In this document: positions 26,751-34,328 of the stretch, one piece after another
Layout of the letters: the number at the start of each line of letters is the position of its first letter
Position numbering within the stretch: position 1 is the first letter of the stretch
Assembly: GCA_963678275.1 (NCBI GenBank)
Contig: OY782765.1
Coordinates: 1-64,000 of the forward strand
Direction of reading: 5' to 3'
From: G963677445 sp963678275
GTDB taxonomy: Bacteria; Bacteroidota; Ignavibacteria; Ignavibacteriales; Melioribacteraceae
Length of the DNA: 64,000 bases
The notes under the pieces: model-generated
Seen by the model: the letters and a program-made list of their open reading frames with translations, nothing else
The model's database searches: none
What the model was told of the DNA's origin: nothing
Position numbers and translations under genes: made by a program

Positions 26751-27085
26751 CCGGGCAACTCGATAACTTTGTTTATTCTGGTTCTGCCAGTTTGCGATTA
26801 CTCCTTAAGCAGTAAAATTCTACTCAAAATGGCAAAATTTCAATTAACAATTAATAATGTACAATTAACAATTGAAAAGATGACCGCAGATTATTTTGAT
26901 TTCGCTTATTAGGCGGAAGAAAAGCCACAAAATCACCAAAACACTAAATCCCACAAAAGAAATTACGAATGACGAAGTACGAATGACGAATTCATGCAAA
27001 GGAAGAAACCTGATTTTTTATTTTAACCTTAGTAGCATAGGAAACCACCCAACCAGACTAAACCTTATTAACCTTATTCAAACGG

Positions 27086-27312
27086 GCAATATTTCCATCA
27101 GGATTATGTAAAGCTCGCGGAAAGATCAAAGCACAGGATTGAGAGAATCAAAAAGATTGACAGGATATTTAGGGTAGCCATTAAAATCCAAATCGAAGTC
27201 GTAATCGAAATCGGGTTTTATAAAAAAAACAGAGAAGAATTTATAACTCTCCACTTCTGACTTTACCAGCTTAATTCGTTAGTAATTAAATTCTACGCAA
27301 AATGGCAAGGTT
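27086..27312 (+). repeat. ~230-bp dispersed repeat, copy 1
   Basis: Aligns over its whole length with the reverse complement of 33976-34220. Shared landmarks: ATTATGTAA then GCTCGCGGAAAGA (27113-27125), AGAATCAAA, TAGCCAT, AATCGAAAT, CACTTCTG, and the end AAATTCTACGCAAAATGGCA (27289-27308). Divergence looks like roughly a quarter of positions by eye. Neither copy has an intact reading frame across the full repeat. Confidence 0.75.
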
Positions 27313-27585
27313 TTATCGTACTCATAGAACAGGGACTCGTAATTGTCCTCGTTCTCGAATAACTGAGCGGTTTTGGTAAAGACGAGTACGAAGTACGATT
27401 ACGAGAACGAGTACGTTTCATTTATTGGGATTTCAATTTTTTTTCCGGCCTGCCAGTTTAAGAATATGATTATTACTTTTGTTATGCCTTTTCGGTTCTG
27501 TCCCGGCTGGTTCAAAGAATTAAAACTTGCCTTATTCTGTTAAAAATATTATTATAATTACAAAATTAATGGTAAATATGTAACT

Positions 27586-28710
27586 ATGATAACAAGATTA
27601 ATAGAAAATAGTGTAATTAGCTCCCTTTTCAAAGGTAAAACAATAATTATTTACGGCGCCAGGCAGGTAGGAAAAACCACTCTGGCACAGCAGATACTGG
27701 AAAAATTTGGCAACGAGGGGAAATATTACAGTTGTGATATATTATCGGTCGGGCAAAGTCTGGCAGATGCTGAACCGGAAAAGCTGAAGGCATTCCTCGG
27801 GGATTATAAAGTGGTGGTTCTTGATGAAGCTCAATATATTCCTGATATCGGCAGAATATTGAAAGTCCTGATTGATCATGTAGAGGATATACAGATCATA
27901 GCCACCGGCTCATCAGGTTTTGATCTGGCGGGTAAAACTTCTGAGCCGATGACAGGGCGGGTGATAACATACCGGCTCTATCCTTTTTCCATCACTGAAA
28001 TTAAAGAGAAGCGGGGATGGCTGGAAATAAATCCACTACTGGAAAAACTTTTGGTGTATGGTTCCTATCCTGAAATATCTCTTCTCGGAAATGAGGAGGC
28101 GGAAAAACGAATTATTGAACTCGCTTCAAGTTATCTATATAAAGATATACTTCAGTTTGAAGATATCCGGAGATCGGATATGCTGAAAAAGCTGGTTCAA
28201 ATGCTGGCATTGCAAACCGGAAATGAGGTGAATTACAATGAGCTGGCGGTTTCGCTCGGAGTATCAAGACTGACGGTTATTAAGTATATCGATCTTCTGG
28301 AAAAAACTTTTGTGCTTTTCCGACTAAATTCCTTCTCAGGTAACCTGCGGAAAGAACTGAATAAATCAGTAAAGATATATTTTTATGATACCGGAATACG
28401 CAACGCCCTGATAAATAATTTTAATCCGCTTCACCTGAGAAATGACGCCGGCGCTTTGTGGGAAAACTTCTGCATAGCCGAAAGGAAAAAGAAGCTCGAA
28501 TATTCCGGCATCCATGTGAATTCATATTTCTGGCGTACATACGATCAGAAAGAAATTGACTACATTGAAGAAAAGAATGGCCTCATTACCGGTTATGAGT
28601 TTAAGTACTCCCCAAAACAAAAAATGAAAATACCGAAGTTATTCACCAACACTTACAATGCCGAAGTAAAAAGAGTTGACAGCAGCAATTATTGGGAGTT
28701 TTTGGGGTAA
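27586..28710 (+). CDS. AAA-family ATPase with DUF4143 domain
   Basis: Protein of 374 residues of the common AAA_14/DUF4143 type. Seen: Walker A GARQVGKTTL near residue 25, Walker B VVVLDEAQYI, sensor TGSSGFDL, a winged-helix-like middle (LAVSLGVSRLTVIKYIDLL), and a C-terminal DUF4143 domain with a nuclease-fold-like EIDYIEEKNG. These proteins are abundant, patchily distributed and often linked to mobile or defence DNA; their activity is undefined. Flanked on both sides by repeats, and a repeat module begins at its stop codon. No neighbouring gene shares its strand closely, so it is a single-gene accessory unit. Confidence 0.9.
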   Translation: MITRLIENSVISSLFKGKTIIIYGARQVGKTTLAQQILEKFGNEGKYYSCDILSVGQSLADAEPEKLKAFLGDYKVVVLDEAQYIPDIGRILKVLIDHVEDIQIIATGSSGFDLAGKTSEPMTGRVITYRLYPFSITEIKEKRGWLEINPLLEKLLVYGSYPEISLLGNEEAEKRIIELASSYLYKDILQFEDIRRSDMLKKLVQMLALQTGNEVNYNELAVSLGVSRLTVIKYIDLLEKTFVLFRLNSFSGNLRKELNKSVKIYFYDTGIRNALINNFNPLHLRNDAGALWENFCIAERKKKLEYSGIHVNSYFWRTYDQKEIDYIEEKNGLITGYEFKYSPKQKMKIPKLFTNTYNAEVKRVDSSNYWEFLG

Positions 28711-29029
28711 TGGAGAATTTGGTGATTTACAAAATGCAACCGTTTGCGTGTTGCTCAAGGTGGTGTCCTCCCCCGGGAAAAACCGAAAAAATTGGAGCGG
28801 TGAATATGGTGATTTACGAAATGAAAGCGGTGGAGAGTCGCACGAGGTTTGTCCTCCCCCGTCTTCTGGCAAAAGGCGGCCAGAATCCACCCCCTTGCCT
28901 GCATCCCCATGGGGCCGAAGGGAGACATTTTGGATTGCCTGGAGTTTCTAAATGTTCCATGGGGCAGGCGGGGGACATTCGGATTATTCGGGGATAAAAT
29001 TTAATACGAGGTAATATTCCGGGATTTTA
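28711..29029. other. Convergent gap filled by composite repeat copy C
   Basis: Lies between the convergent ATPase and arginine deiminase genes. It contains two copies of the module ending in GTCCTCCCCCG (boxes at 28765 and 28851), a perfect hairpin TTCTGGC 28864-28870 with GCCAGAA 28879-28885 (loop AAAAGGCG), CCACCCCCTTGCC, and two GGGxGACATT blocks (28921 and 28971). No gene is supported; frames 28639-28890, 28676-28951 and 28692-28997 arise from the repeats. Confidence 0.75.
28851..28994. repeat. Composite hairpin repeat, copy C
   Basis: Starts GTCCTCCCCCGTC and carries the perfect 7-bp stem TTCTGGC/GCCAGAA with loop AAAAGGCG. It then has the CCACCCCCTTGCC box, CCCCATGGGGCC, and two copies of the GACATTxxGGATT block. 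It lacks the right-hand hairpin seen in copies A and D. Confidence 0.82.
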
Positions 29030-30271
29030 TTAAAGCGGGGCTCGTTTAACCGGCATGGTCATGCATCGGCAGCCTCCTCCTCCTCTCGCAAGCTCACTTC
29101 CGCTGATTGTAATTACCGCTCTTTTTTCGGGAAATTCTTTTTTCCCTTTTAGTATCTGTGAAGCGGGGATAATATCAAACCCGTTTTTATTCAGTTCTTC
29201 CATCGTATTTACATTTCTGCTGTACCCGGTAACTATTCCCGGCGCGAGAGCGAAAAAGTTGGCGCCGCTATGCCATTGTTCTCTCTGCTGAATCCAGGGA
29301 TCATTTTTGCCGCCGCAGGTCAGAGGCTTTAAATCAATTCCGACAGAGTAAAGCCCTTTAAGCAGGTTAGTCTCCTCCCTGATATTTTTTACCTTACCAT
29401 TGTCGATTATTATATGGATAGTTTGATAAGCATGCGGATTGAGCATAACAGGTTCATAGATCATACAGCAATCCTGATCGAGAAAGGTAAAAACCATATC
29501 CAGATGAATGAAAGATTCAGGCTGATGGGGCAATTCCTGAACAAATATATGTTTTGTAGTTTTTCTCTGTTTAATGCAATCTATCAGGAAATCCACACCT
29601 CTGGAAGTTGTTCTCGCTCCAATTCCGACAATCAGAACATCTTCGCGGGCAACATGAACATCTCCCCCCTCTATAGAAATATCATCATAAAATCTTTGAT
29701 TTTCGTCAATGACTATCGTTTCGGTTTTTAACTCCGGATGAAAGCGGAAAATTGTTTCAGTAATAAGAGCTTCTCTTTCTCTTATTCTGCTCGTGAGTTT
29801 TGATATAAGGGCTTTTTCATTAATTGTTACCGCTGAATCGCGGGTGAAAAAAAAGTTATGCAAAGGCCTGAGAGAATATCTTTCCTCACTGAGAAAATTG
29901 GTCAGATTATTCCTTTCCAGGGGAACTCCGCGAATGAGCTGTTCAGCCAAAAGTTTGTTTTCAATAGATAGCAGATGCTCAGCGATTTCATCCGCATTTT
30001 CATTACCGCATATTTTTTTCAGAAGGTGATCCCTGGCTTCCTCAATTTCAAGAGTTTCTTTCAGCAGAGTTTCAATTTCATAAGTGGCGGTGAATCTTTT
30101 TAATATTCCGCTGAATTCAGAATATTCTTTGCTCGCCACATTAAGATTCAGGATATCGCTATAGAGAGCTCTCTCGGCGTTTTTGGGAGTCATATTTTCA
30201 ACTTCCGGTCCCGGAGCGTGAATAATTACACCCTCAAGTTTTCCTGTTTCACTGCTGACTTTAAGATTCAT
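29030..30271 (-). CDS. arcA: Arginine deiminase
   Basis: Hydrolyses arginine to citrulline and ammonia, the first step of the arginine deiminase pathway. Length 413 residues is typical. Seen: N-terminal EVENMTPKNAERALYSDIL block, FTRDSAVTI, the catalytic histidine motif FIHLDMVFTFLD, and the C-terminal cysteine loop ARGGGGCRCMTMPVKR. The start overlaps the stop of the small upstream gene by one base. The usual arcB and arcC partners are not adjacent. Could serve arginine catabolism or acid and energy stress. Confidence 0.94.
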   Translation of the reverse strand: MNLKVSSETGKLEGVIIHAPGPEVENMTPKNAERALYSDILNLNVASKEYSEFSGILKRFTATYEIETLLKETLEIEEARDHLLKKICGNENADEIAEHLLSIENKLLAEQLIRGVPLERNNLTNFLSEERYSLRPLHNFFFTRDSAVTINEKALISKLTSRIREREALITETIFRFHPELKTETIVIDENQRFYDDISIEGGDVHVAREDVLIVGIGARTTSRGVDFLIDCIKQRKTTKHIFVQELPHQPESFIHLDMVFTFLDQDCCMIYEPVMLNPHAYQTIHIIIDNGKVKNIREETNLLKGLYSVGIDLKPLTCGGKNDPWIQQREQWHSGANFFALAPGIVTGYSRNVNTMEELNKNGFDIIPASQILKGKKEFPEKRAVITISGSELARGGGGCRCMTMPVKRAPL

Positions 30272-30627
30272 CAGTCATCCATCCTGAAATTGTTTTTTAA
30301 TCCGAGTTTTGATTTTTCAAATGCAGAACATACTGTGACTTCACCACAACCGGGGCATTTCATTTTTTTCATATCTATTCCCACGCTATCAGCTTTAAGA
30401 TTTTTCCATATACCGATAGTGAAAATTTTTTCACATTTGCCGCATTTCCATATATGTGTGCGGCTGTGGTTCCATGTAAAATAAAGTACGATAAGTAAGA
30501 GCAATACTATTGCCGCTCCGCTGAATATCAGTATATATTCAAGAGTAAGCCCGAGTTCGAATAAAATTACCAGCGCGGCAAAAAGCGCGACAATAAGCAG
30601 TATTTTTGACTGAAGACGTTTTTCCAT
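30271..30627 (-). CDS. Small membrane protein with zinc-ribbon-like cysteines
   Basis: Protein of 118 residues from the ATG at 30627 (an ATG 12 bases upstream is possible). Two hydrophobic segments fill residues 8-55 (LIVALFAALVILFEL and ILIFSGAAIVLLLLIVLYF). A cytoplasmic-looking tail follows with WKCGKCEKIF and, 26 residues later, MKCPGCGEV: two CxxC pairs, as in a zinc ribbon. Family unknown. Its stop overlaps the arcA ATG (TGATG), so it is co-translated with arginine deiminase. Possibly a membrane sensor or anchor, but this is inference. Confidence 0.75.
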   Translation of the reverse strand: MEKRLQSKILLIVALFAALVILFELGLTLEYILIFSGAAIVLLLLIVLYFTWNHSRTHIWKCGKCEKIFTIGIWKNLKADSVGIDMKKMKCPGCGEVTVCSAFEKSKLGLKNNFRMDD

Positions 30628-30639
30628 TATTTTTCCCAT

Positions 30640-30934
30640 TTAGCGGTTTATATAATGCATCATTAAAAAGCGGTGAGTTTTCCACTGAAAAAAACAGACT
30701 TTTTTTATCAATTCGAAATAATATATATAACAATATATTAATGGTAACTCAAGGTCCGGATAAGGGTATTAGCAAAACAAGTATAAAGCGGCTATAAAAA
30801 AAATGCCGGTCCGAAATATCGCGCTATGACAAACAGCGAATAATTCCTTTTACCTGTTTCGGTTTAACGATGTTTTAATACAAAAGCCCCCTCGTGAAAG
30901 AGGGGACTTTTGTTTAATTTATAAAATATACAGA
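30640..30934. other. Intergenic region with bidirectional terminator
   Basis: No gene is supported (the frame 30606-30797 plus overlaps the small gene and has no recognisable product). The only structure seen is the hairpin at 30881-30910. Confidence 0.6.
30881..30910. terminator. Hairpin terminator after the M29 aminopeptidase gene
   Basis: CAAAAGCCCCCTC (30881-30893) pairs with GAGGGGACTTTTG (30900-30912) around a loop of about 6 nt, with one mismatch. It lies 25 bases past the aminopeptidase stop on the minus strand; the symmetrical A/T flanks would let it work in both directions. Confidence 0.75.
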
Positions 30935-32110
30935 TTATCTGACAACCCATATATTATTTTCGATTTCCAGTTTTTTATCATCGAGATAAACTGCTTTGCC
31001 GGATCCGCCGGGACGGAAATCGGTGACAATATCGACATGCTGCGCAGATTTATTGAGCACACCTGAACTGAGAAGCTCATCCTCACTCAATCCGGATGAT
31101 TCATAACATTCAGGATAACTTGCGCCTATAGCGATATGAAGTGTGCCGCCGACCTTTTCGACAAATAACGGATGTTTCAGCACTTTCTCAATGCCGTTAT
31201 TCATTCCGAGCGCGACTTCTCCGAGTCTGTGGGAACCTTCATCTGTCTCGATGATTTTTTTAAGGGCGTCATATCCCTGTTTCGCGCTGTATTCCACAAT
31301 AACGCCATTTTCAAACTTCAGGTATATGCCCTGTATTGTTGTGCCGGTATAAAAAACAGGAAGGTCAACAAATATTTCACCCTGGACGGTAAAAGAGTTA
31401 GGGCTCGTAAAAACTTCACCATCTGGGAAATTGCGTTTACCGGTGCATTTGATTACATCTCGCTCATTTATGTCCATTTTAAGGGTCAGAGCTTTATTAT
31501 CATCCGGATGTTCAGTTTCGATGGTGATAGTTTCACTTTTATACATAAGTTCATAAATATCCTGTTCGACATCATCGAGCAGTTTGGGATCGACCGTTGA
31601 CGCTGAAACGATTACCCTGGTATAATCTTCAAGTGACATTCCTTCCAGATTGGCAAATCCTTCAGTAGGGTAGAGGGTGAGCACCCAGGGTTTCGAGAGC
31701 CTGATATTCTTAATCGGTTCATCCACTCTCATGATGGCCTGTGCTTTTTCTTCATCCACATTGCCAAACTGCGAAGGATCGCCGGCGCCAAGAATTTCGA
31801 TATACTTGGTCATAGCTTCATATCTTTTTTTATGCCATGCCGGCACCTTGTTTATCTGGTCAATTGAAGCATGCCGCGCCATTGAGGCGCCCCAGACCTT
31901 GCCTCTGTCATTATCGGGTGAGACAATATTTACATCCGCGATTCCGCCCGATTTAATTACTTTATCCTGGATTACAGACATCAGGGGCCAGCATATCTGT
32001 TCTCCTTTTATCATGACAACATCATTTTCGGTAACCCCGCCGATTGAATAGTCAACCAGGTAATCGGCCCAGGTTTCAAGATCCTTTTTACTTATATTTG
32101 CCTGTTTCAC
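30935..32110 (-). CDS. M29-family aminopeptidase
   Basis: Cytoplasmic metallo-aminopeptidase of 391 residues of the AmpS/PepS/aminopeptidase T family. Seen: GEVFTSP (first metal-binding glutamate) near residue 245, GEVALGMN (second glutamate), GTLHIAIGASYPE (histidine and tyrosine) and a late HVDIVTDF. Such enzymes trim N-terminal residues from peptides with broad specificity. Fifty-one bases separate it from the upstream saccharopine dehydrogenase-like gene on the same strand. A terminator follows. Confidence 0.9.
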   Translation of the reverse strand: MKQANISKKDLETWADYLVDYSIGGVTENDVVMIKGEQICWPLMSVIQDKVIKSGGIADVNIVSPDNDRGKVWGASMARHASIDQINKVPAWHKKRYEAMTKYIEILGAGDPSQFGNVDEEKAQAIMRVDEPIKNIRLSKPWVLTLYPTEGFANLEGMSLEDYTRVIVSASTVDPKLLDDVEQDIYELMYKSETITIETEHPDDNKALTLKMDINERDVIKCTGKRNFPDGEVFTSPNSFTVQGEIFVDLPVFYTGTTIQGIYLKFENGVIVEYSAKQGYDALKKIIETDEGSHRLGEVALGMNNGIEKVLKHPLFVEKVGGTLHIAIGASYPECYESSGLSEDELLSSGVLNKSAQHVDIVTDFRPGGSGKAVYLDDKKLEIENNIWVVR

Positions 32111-32161
32111 TTTTAACTCCCGTTTAATGAATAGTATTCGGATAATATAAATTTAATAAAT

Positions 32162-33508
32162 TCAATTAACTTCCTCTATCTTTTCATTAAATTTTATCCC
32201 CGATTCTTTAAGTTCTTCAAGAACAACTTTATAAATTCCGGGGTGAGTGGGGATCTGGCAGCCTTTTAATTCAAGTTTTCCGGTCAGAATCAGTTTTGCC
32301 GCGATTGCCGCGGGAAGTCCGACTGTCTTCGCGATCGCGGTAAATCCATCCGGTTGTCCAAAATCAACCATTTGTGATTTTATAATTTCCTTTTTACCCG
32401 TTTCGGCATATTTTACCCTGATTTCATGAGCGAGGATTACCATATCTCTTTTCCCATTGGGCAGGGGCAGTTTTTTGACAAGGATATTTGTCAGCACTTC
32501 ACCCGAATTGTTGAAATTCCGTCCAATTTTTTCCTCTGAAAATAGTCCCAGCCATTCCAAATCGCTCATTATTTTACCTGTCGGGCTGATACCAAGATAT
32601 TTGGCGGCGCGTTTTTTAACCGATTTGCAATTGTCGCTTAATGGCAGAAACATTTTTGTGTAATCTTCATAGCTCATATTTTCGAGAGGAGGAAGTGAAA
32701 GGGTTTCATTTGCCATACCAAGTTTCACAATTTGCGCCCAGGTTTCGCAGAATCCGGGATAACGAAGAGTTCCTCTAACCATGGTTTCCACACCCTGAAC
32801 ATCAAAAACATCAATATAACTTAAAGAATCGCGGTTGGGATAAGCTTCAAGCGTGCCAACACCTTCGATATCAACATTCCAGGTTCTGTTGAACACTTCA
32901 AAATGGGGGAGAAGTTTTACCTTGCCATCTTCGAGGTACTGCGCGCCCGGTTCGGCTGCCATCGCCACATTTCTCGCGTTCCAGGTAATGCAGTAATCAA
33001 GAGGATTTGATTTTACGTCGGGAGCTGGGATTGCGCCTCCGTAAGATTCAAAACTCTCAACTTCACCTCCTTTTGATTTAACATCGTCAATAATGGCTGC
33101 CGCTGACATATGATCGATACCTGGGTCCAGCCCCATTTCATTGAGGAGAATTATTCCTTCTTTAACAGCTTCATCATTCATTTTTGCCACAGCGGGATTT
33201 GTATATGAGGCTGTTATACAATCCTTCTTGTTTTCAAGACAATCTGCGGCTATCATTGGCTGAAATTTGGGCGCCAGAAAGTTTATGACGATATCGGACC
33301 ATTTTATTAACTCAATTCTTTTTACTTCATCATTAACATTAAATTTTACCGCCTCGCCGCGGGAAAATCCATCTGTTCTGGTTTTTGCCAGCTCATAGTC
33401 CATATCGCATACTTTTACATTCCAGTCATACCTTTCAGCTCCTTTAAGCATATAATTGATCAGATAGGGGGCGCTCTGACCCGCGCCAAGGATTAAGACA
33501 TTTTTCAT
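32162..33508 (-). CDS. Saccharopine dehydrogenase-like oxidoreductase
   Basis: NAD(P)-dependent enzyme of 448 residues. Seen: N-terminal Rossmann motif VLILGAGQSAPYL, MGLDPGIDHMSAA (characteristic of LYS9-type saccharopine dehydrogenases) and a large C-terminal domain with YGGAIPAPD and YPNRDSLSYIDVF. Relatives make glutamate plus aminoadipate semialdehyde from saccharopine, act as lysine 6-dehydrogenases, or make carboxynorspermidine. The window offers no second lysine- or polyamine-pathway gene to decide. Upstream of the aminopeptidase and possibly co-transcribed with it. Confidence 0.88.
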   Translation of the reverse strand: MKNVLILGAGQSAPYLINYMLKGAERYDWNVKVCDMDYELAKTRTDGFSRGEAVKFNVNDEVKRIELIKWSDIVINFLAPKFQPMIAADCLENKKDCITASYTNPAVAKMNDEAVKEGIILLNEMGLDPGIDHMSAAAIIDDVKSKGGEVESFESYGGAIPAPDVKSNPLDYCITWNARNVAMAAEPGAQYLEDGKVKLLPHFEVFNRTWNVDIEGVGTLEAYPNRDSLSYIDVFDVQGVETMVRGTLRYPGFCETWAQIVKLGMANETLSLPPLENMSYEDYTKMFLPLSDNCKSVKKRAAKYLGISPTGKIMSDLEWLGLFSEEKIGRNFNNSGEVLTNILVKKLPLPNGKRDMVILAHEIRVKYAETGKKEIIKSQMVDFGQPDGFTAIAKTVGLPAAIAAKLILTGKLELKGCQIPTHPGIYKVVLEELKESGIKFNEKIEEVN

Positions 33509-33769
33509 TCATTTGCTCCGTAAGAGAAAGTAACACAATAAGAATTTGTTAAGTAAAAATAGGTACTGTTTTCCTCAAAAAGAAACTTTTTTCAAAAAAT
33601 TATAGGGGAAAAAGATCGTAGATTATAAGTTTTTCAAAAACATCAACAATTAAAATTGGTGACAGATTTATCTCAATTCAGTCGCGGGTCCGGAATGAGA
33701 AAAAATGCGCAGGGTATTAAAACAATTCCCGATCCAGAGAAAACAAAGTCAACGGGTTACTCAAAGTAA

Positions 33770-33916
33770 GTCCTCCCCCGTCTTCAAAGAAAAACACTTT
33801 GAATCCACCCCCTCTGCCCCTGGTATCCCTATGGGGCAAAGGGGGATAAAAGATGTAATGTCCCCCTTTGGAGGGGGTGGCCTCCGGTCGTCTTTTGCCG
33901 GAGGGCGGGGGAGGAC
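33770..33916. repeat. Composite hairpin repeat, copy D (most complete)
   Basis: Left box GTCCTCCCCCG (33770-33780), then a perfect 7-bp hairpin TTCAAAG 33783-33789 with CTTTGAA 33797-33803 (loop AAAAACA), then CCACCCCCTCTGCC. The centre is CCCTATGGGGCAAAGGGGGA. The right half mirrors it: TCCCCCTTTGGAGGGGGTGG, a perfect hairpin CCTCCGG 33881-33887 with CCGGAGG 33898-33904 (loop TCGTCTTTTG), then GGCGGGGGAGGAC (33904-33916). The outer boxes are inverted copies, and homology to copies B and E continues about 30 bases beyond them (AGTAACCxxTTGACTTTGTTT on the reverse strand). Confidence 0.88.
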
Positions 33917-33975
33917 TCACTTTGAGTAACCACAAAACCTTTAATTGGCAATAAAATTTTTTACTCGTTGGTAAA

Positions 33976-34220
33976 TTTTTGCCATTTTGCGTAGAATTTG
34001 ACTGCTATTGGAGTAATCAGAGACTGGCAAACCAGAAGTGAAAGTGGTTAGTCGAGAGTGAAGAATTATAACAATTCTCAGATTTATTAAAGAATCCGAT
34101 TTCGATGGAGACTTCGAGTTAGATTTCTATGGCTAACTTATATCCGGTCAGTCTATTTGATTCTTTCATTACTGTACTTTGCTCTTTCCGCGAGCATTAC
34201 ATAATTCTGAAAATATTTGC
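33976..34220 (-). repeat. ~230-bp dispersed repeat, copy 2 (inverted)
   Basis: Reverse complement aligns with 27086-27312. It opens with TTTTGCCATTTTGCGTAGAA at about 33975-33994 and ends with TTCCGCGAGCATTACATAAT at about 34187-34206. It lies directly after composite repeat copy D; the copy at 27.1 kb likewise follows composite copy B, but farther away. Confidence 0.75.
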
Positions 34221-34268
34221 ATTTCAATATAGGTAATGTCAGGAGCTCTGTATTAAAGGCGAAATGGC

Positions 34269-34303
34269 AAAAAAAAAGGGAGAAAAAGAAAACTTTTTCT
34301 CCC
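34269..34303 (-). terminator. Rho-independent terminator of the first T9SS cargo gene
   Basis: On the minus strand an 11-bp stem (plus arms 34278-34288 GGGAGAAAAAG and 34293-34303 CTTTTTCTCCC, 4-nt loop) is followed by nine T (plus A-run 34269-34277), 25 bases after the stop codon at 34329. Confidence 0.9.
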
Positions 34304-34328
34304 AGAAAAATAAATCTGTAGTTGCTTA

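Larger units (their letters stand above)
26368..27585. other. 1.2-kb repeat-filled region without genes
   Basis: No coding sequence is supported. In order: composite hairpin repeat copy B (26401-26750), a core of the GCCATTTTGCGTAGAA repeat on the minus strand (26798-26847), a tract of AATTAACAATTAATAATG type (26845-26878), ACGAATGACGAA-like units (26963-26995), the larger repeat 27086-27312, and an inverted pair built of CTCGT/ACGAG units (about 27345-27417). The open frames 26453-26731, 26475-26657, 26676-26912 and 26337-26651 are repeat artefacts. Confidence 0.7.
33509..34268. other. Intergenic region with two repeat families
   Basis: No gene supported. 33509-33700 is AT-rich and probably holds the promoter of the minus-strand saccharopine dehydrogenase-like gene. 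33770-33916 is composite repeat copy D, 33976-34220 is the second copy of the ~230-bp dispersed repeat, and a terminator for the T9SS cargo gene follows. Frames 33705-33929 and 33717-33935 come from the repeat. Confidence 0.7.

Noticed and set aside
27088..27256. A possible C-terminal remnant of a small helical protein (HRIERIKKIDRIFRV) in the dispersed repeat
   Set aside because: The matching inverted copy has stop codons in the equivalent frame, so coding is not supported.
28639..28997. Overlapping open frames after the ATPase gene
   Set aside because: They lie entirely within repeat modules, on both strands, and encode low-complexity Pro/Gly-rich sequence.
33705..33935. Open reading frames on both strands across composite repeat D, with similar-looking translations (GGGFKVFFFEDGGG and GGGSKALFFEDGGG) at 33.8 and 26.7 kb
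   Set aside because: The similarity comes from the shared DNA repeat. Stem changes occur as paired substitutions rather than synonymous ones, frames differ between copies, and there is no ribosome-binding site.
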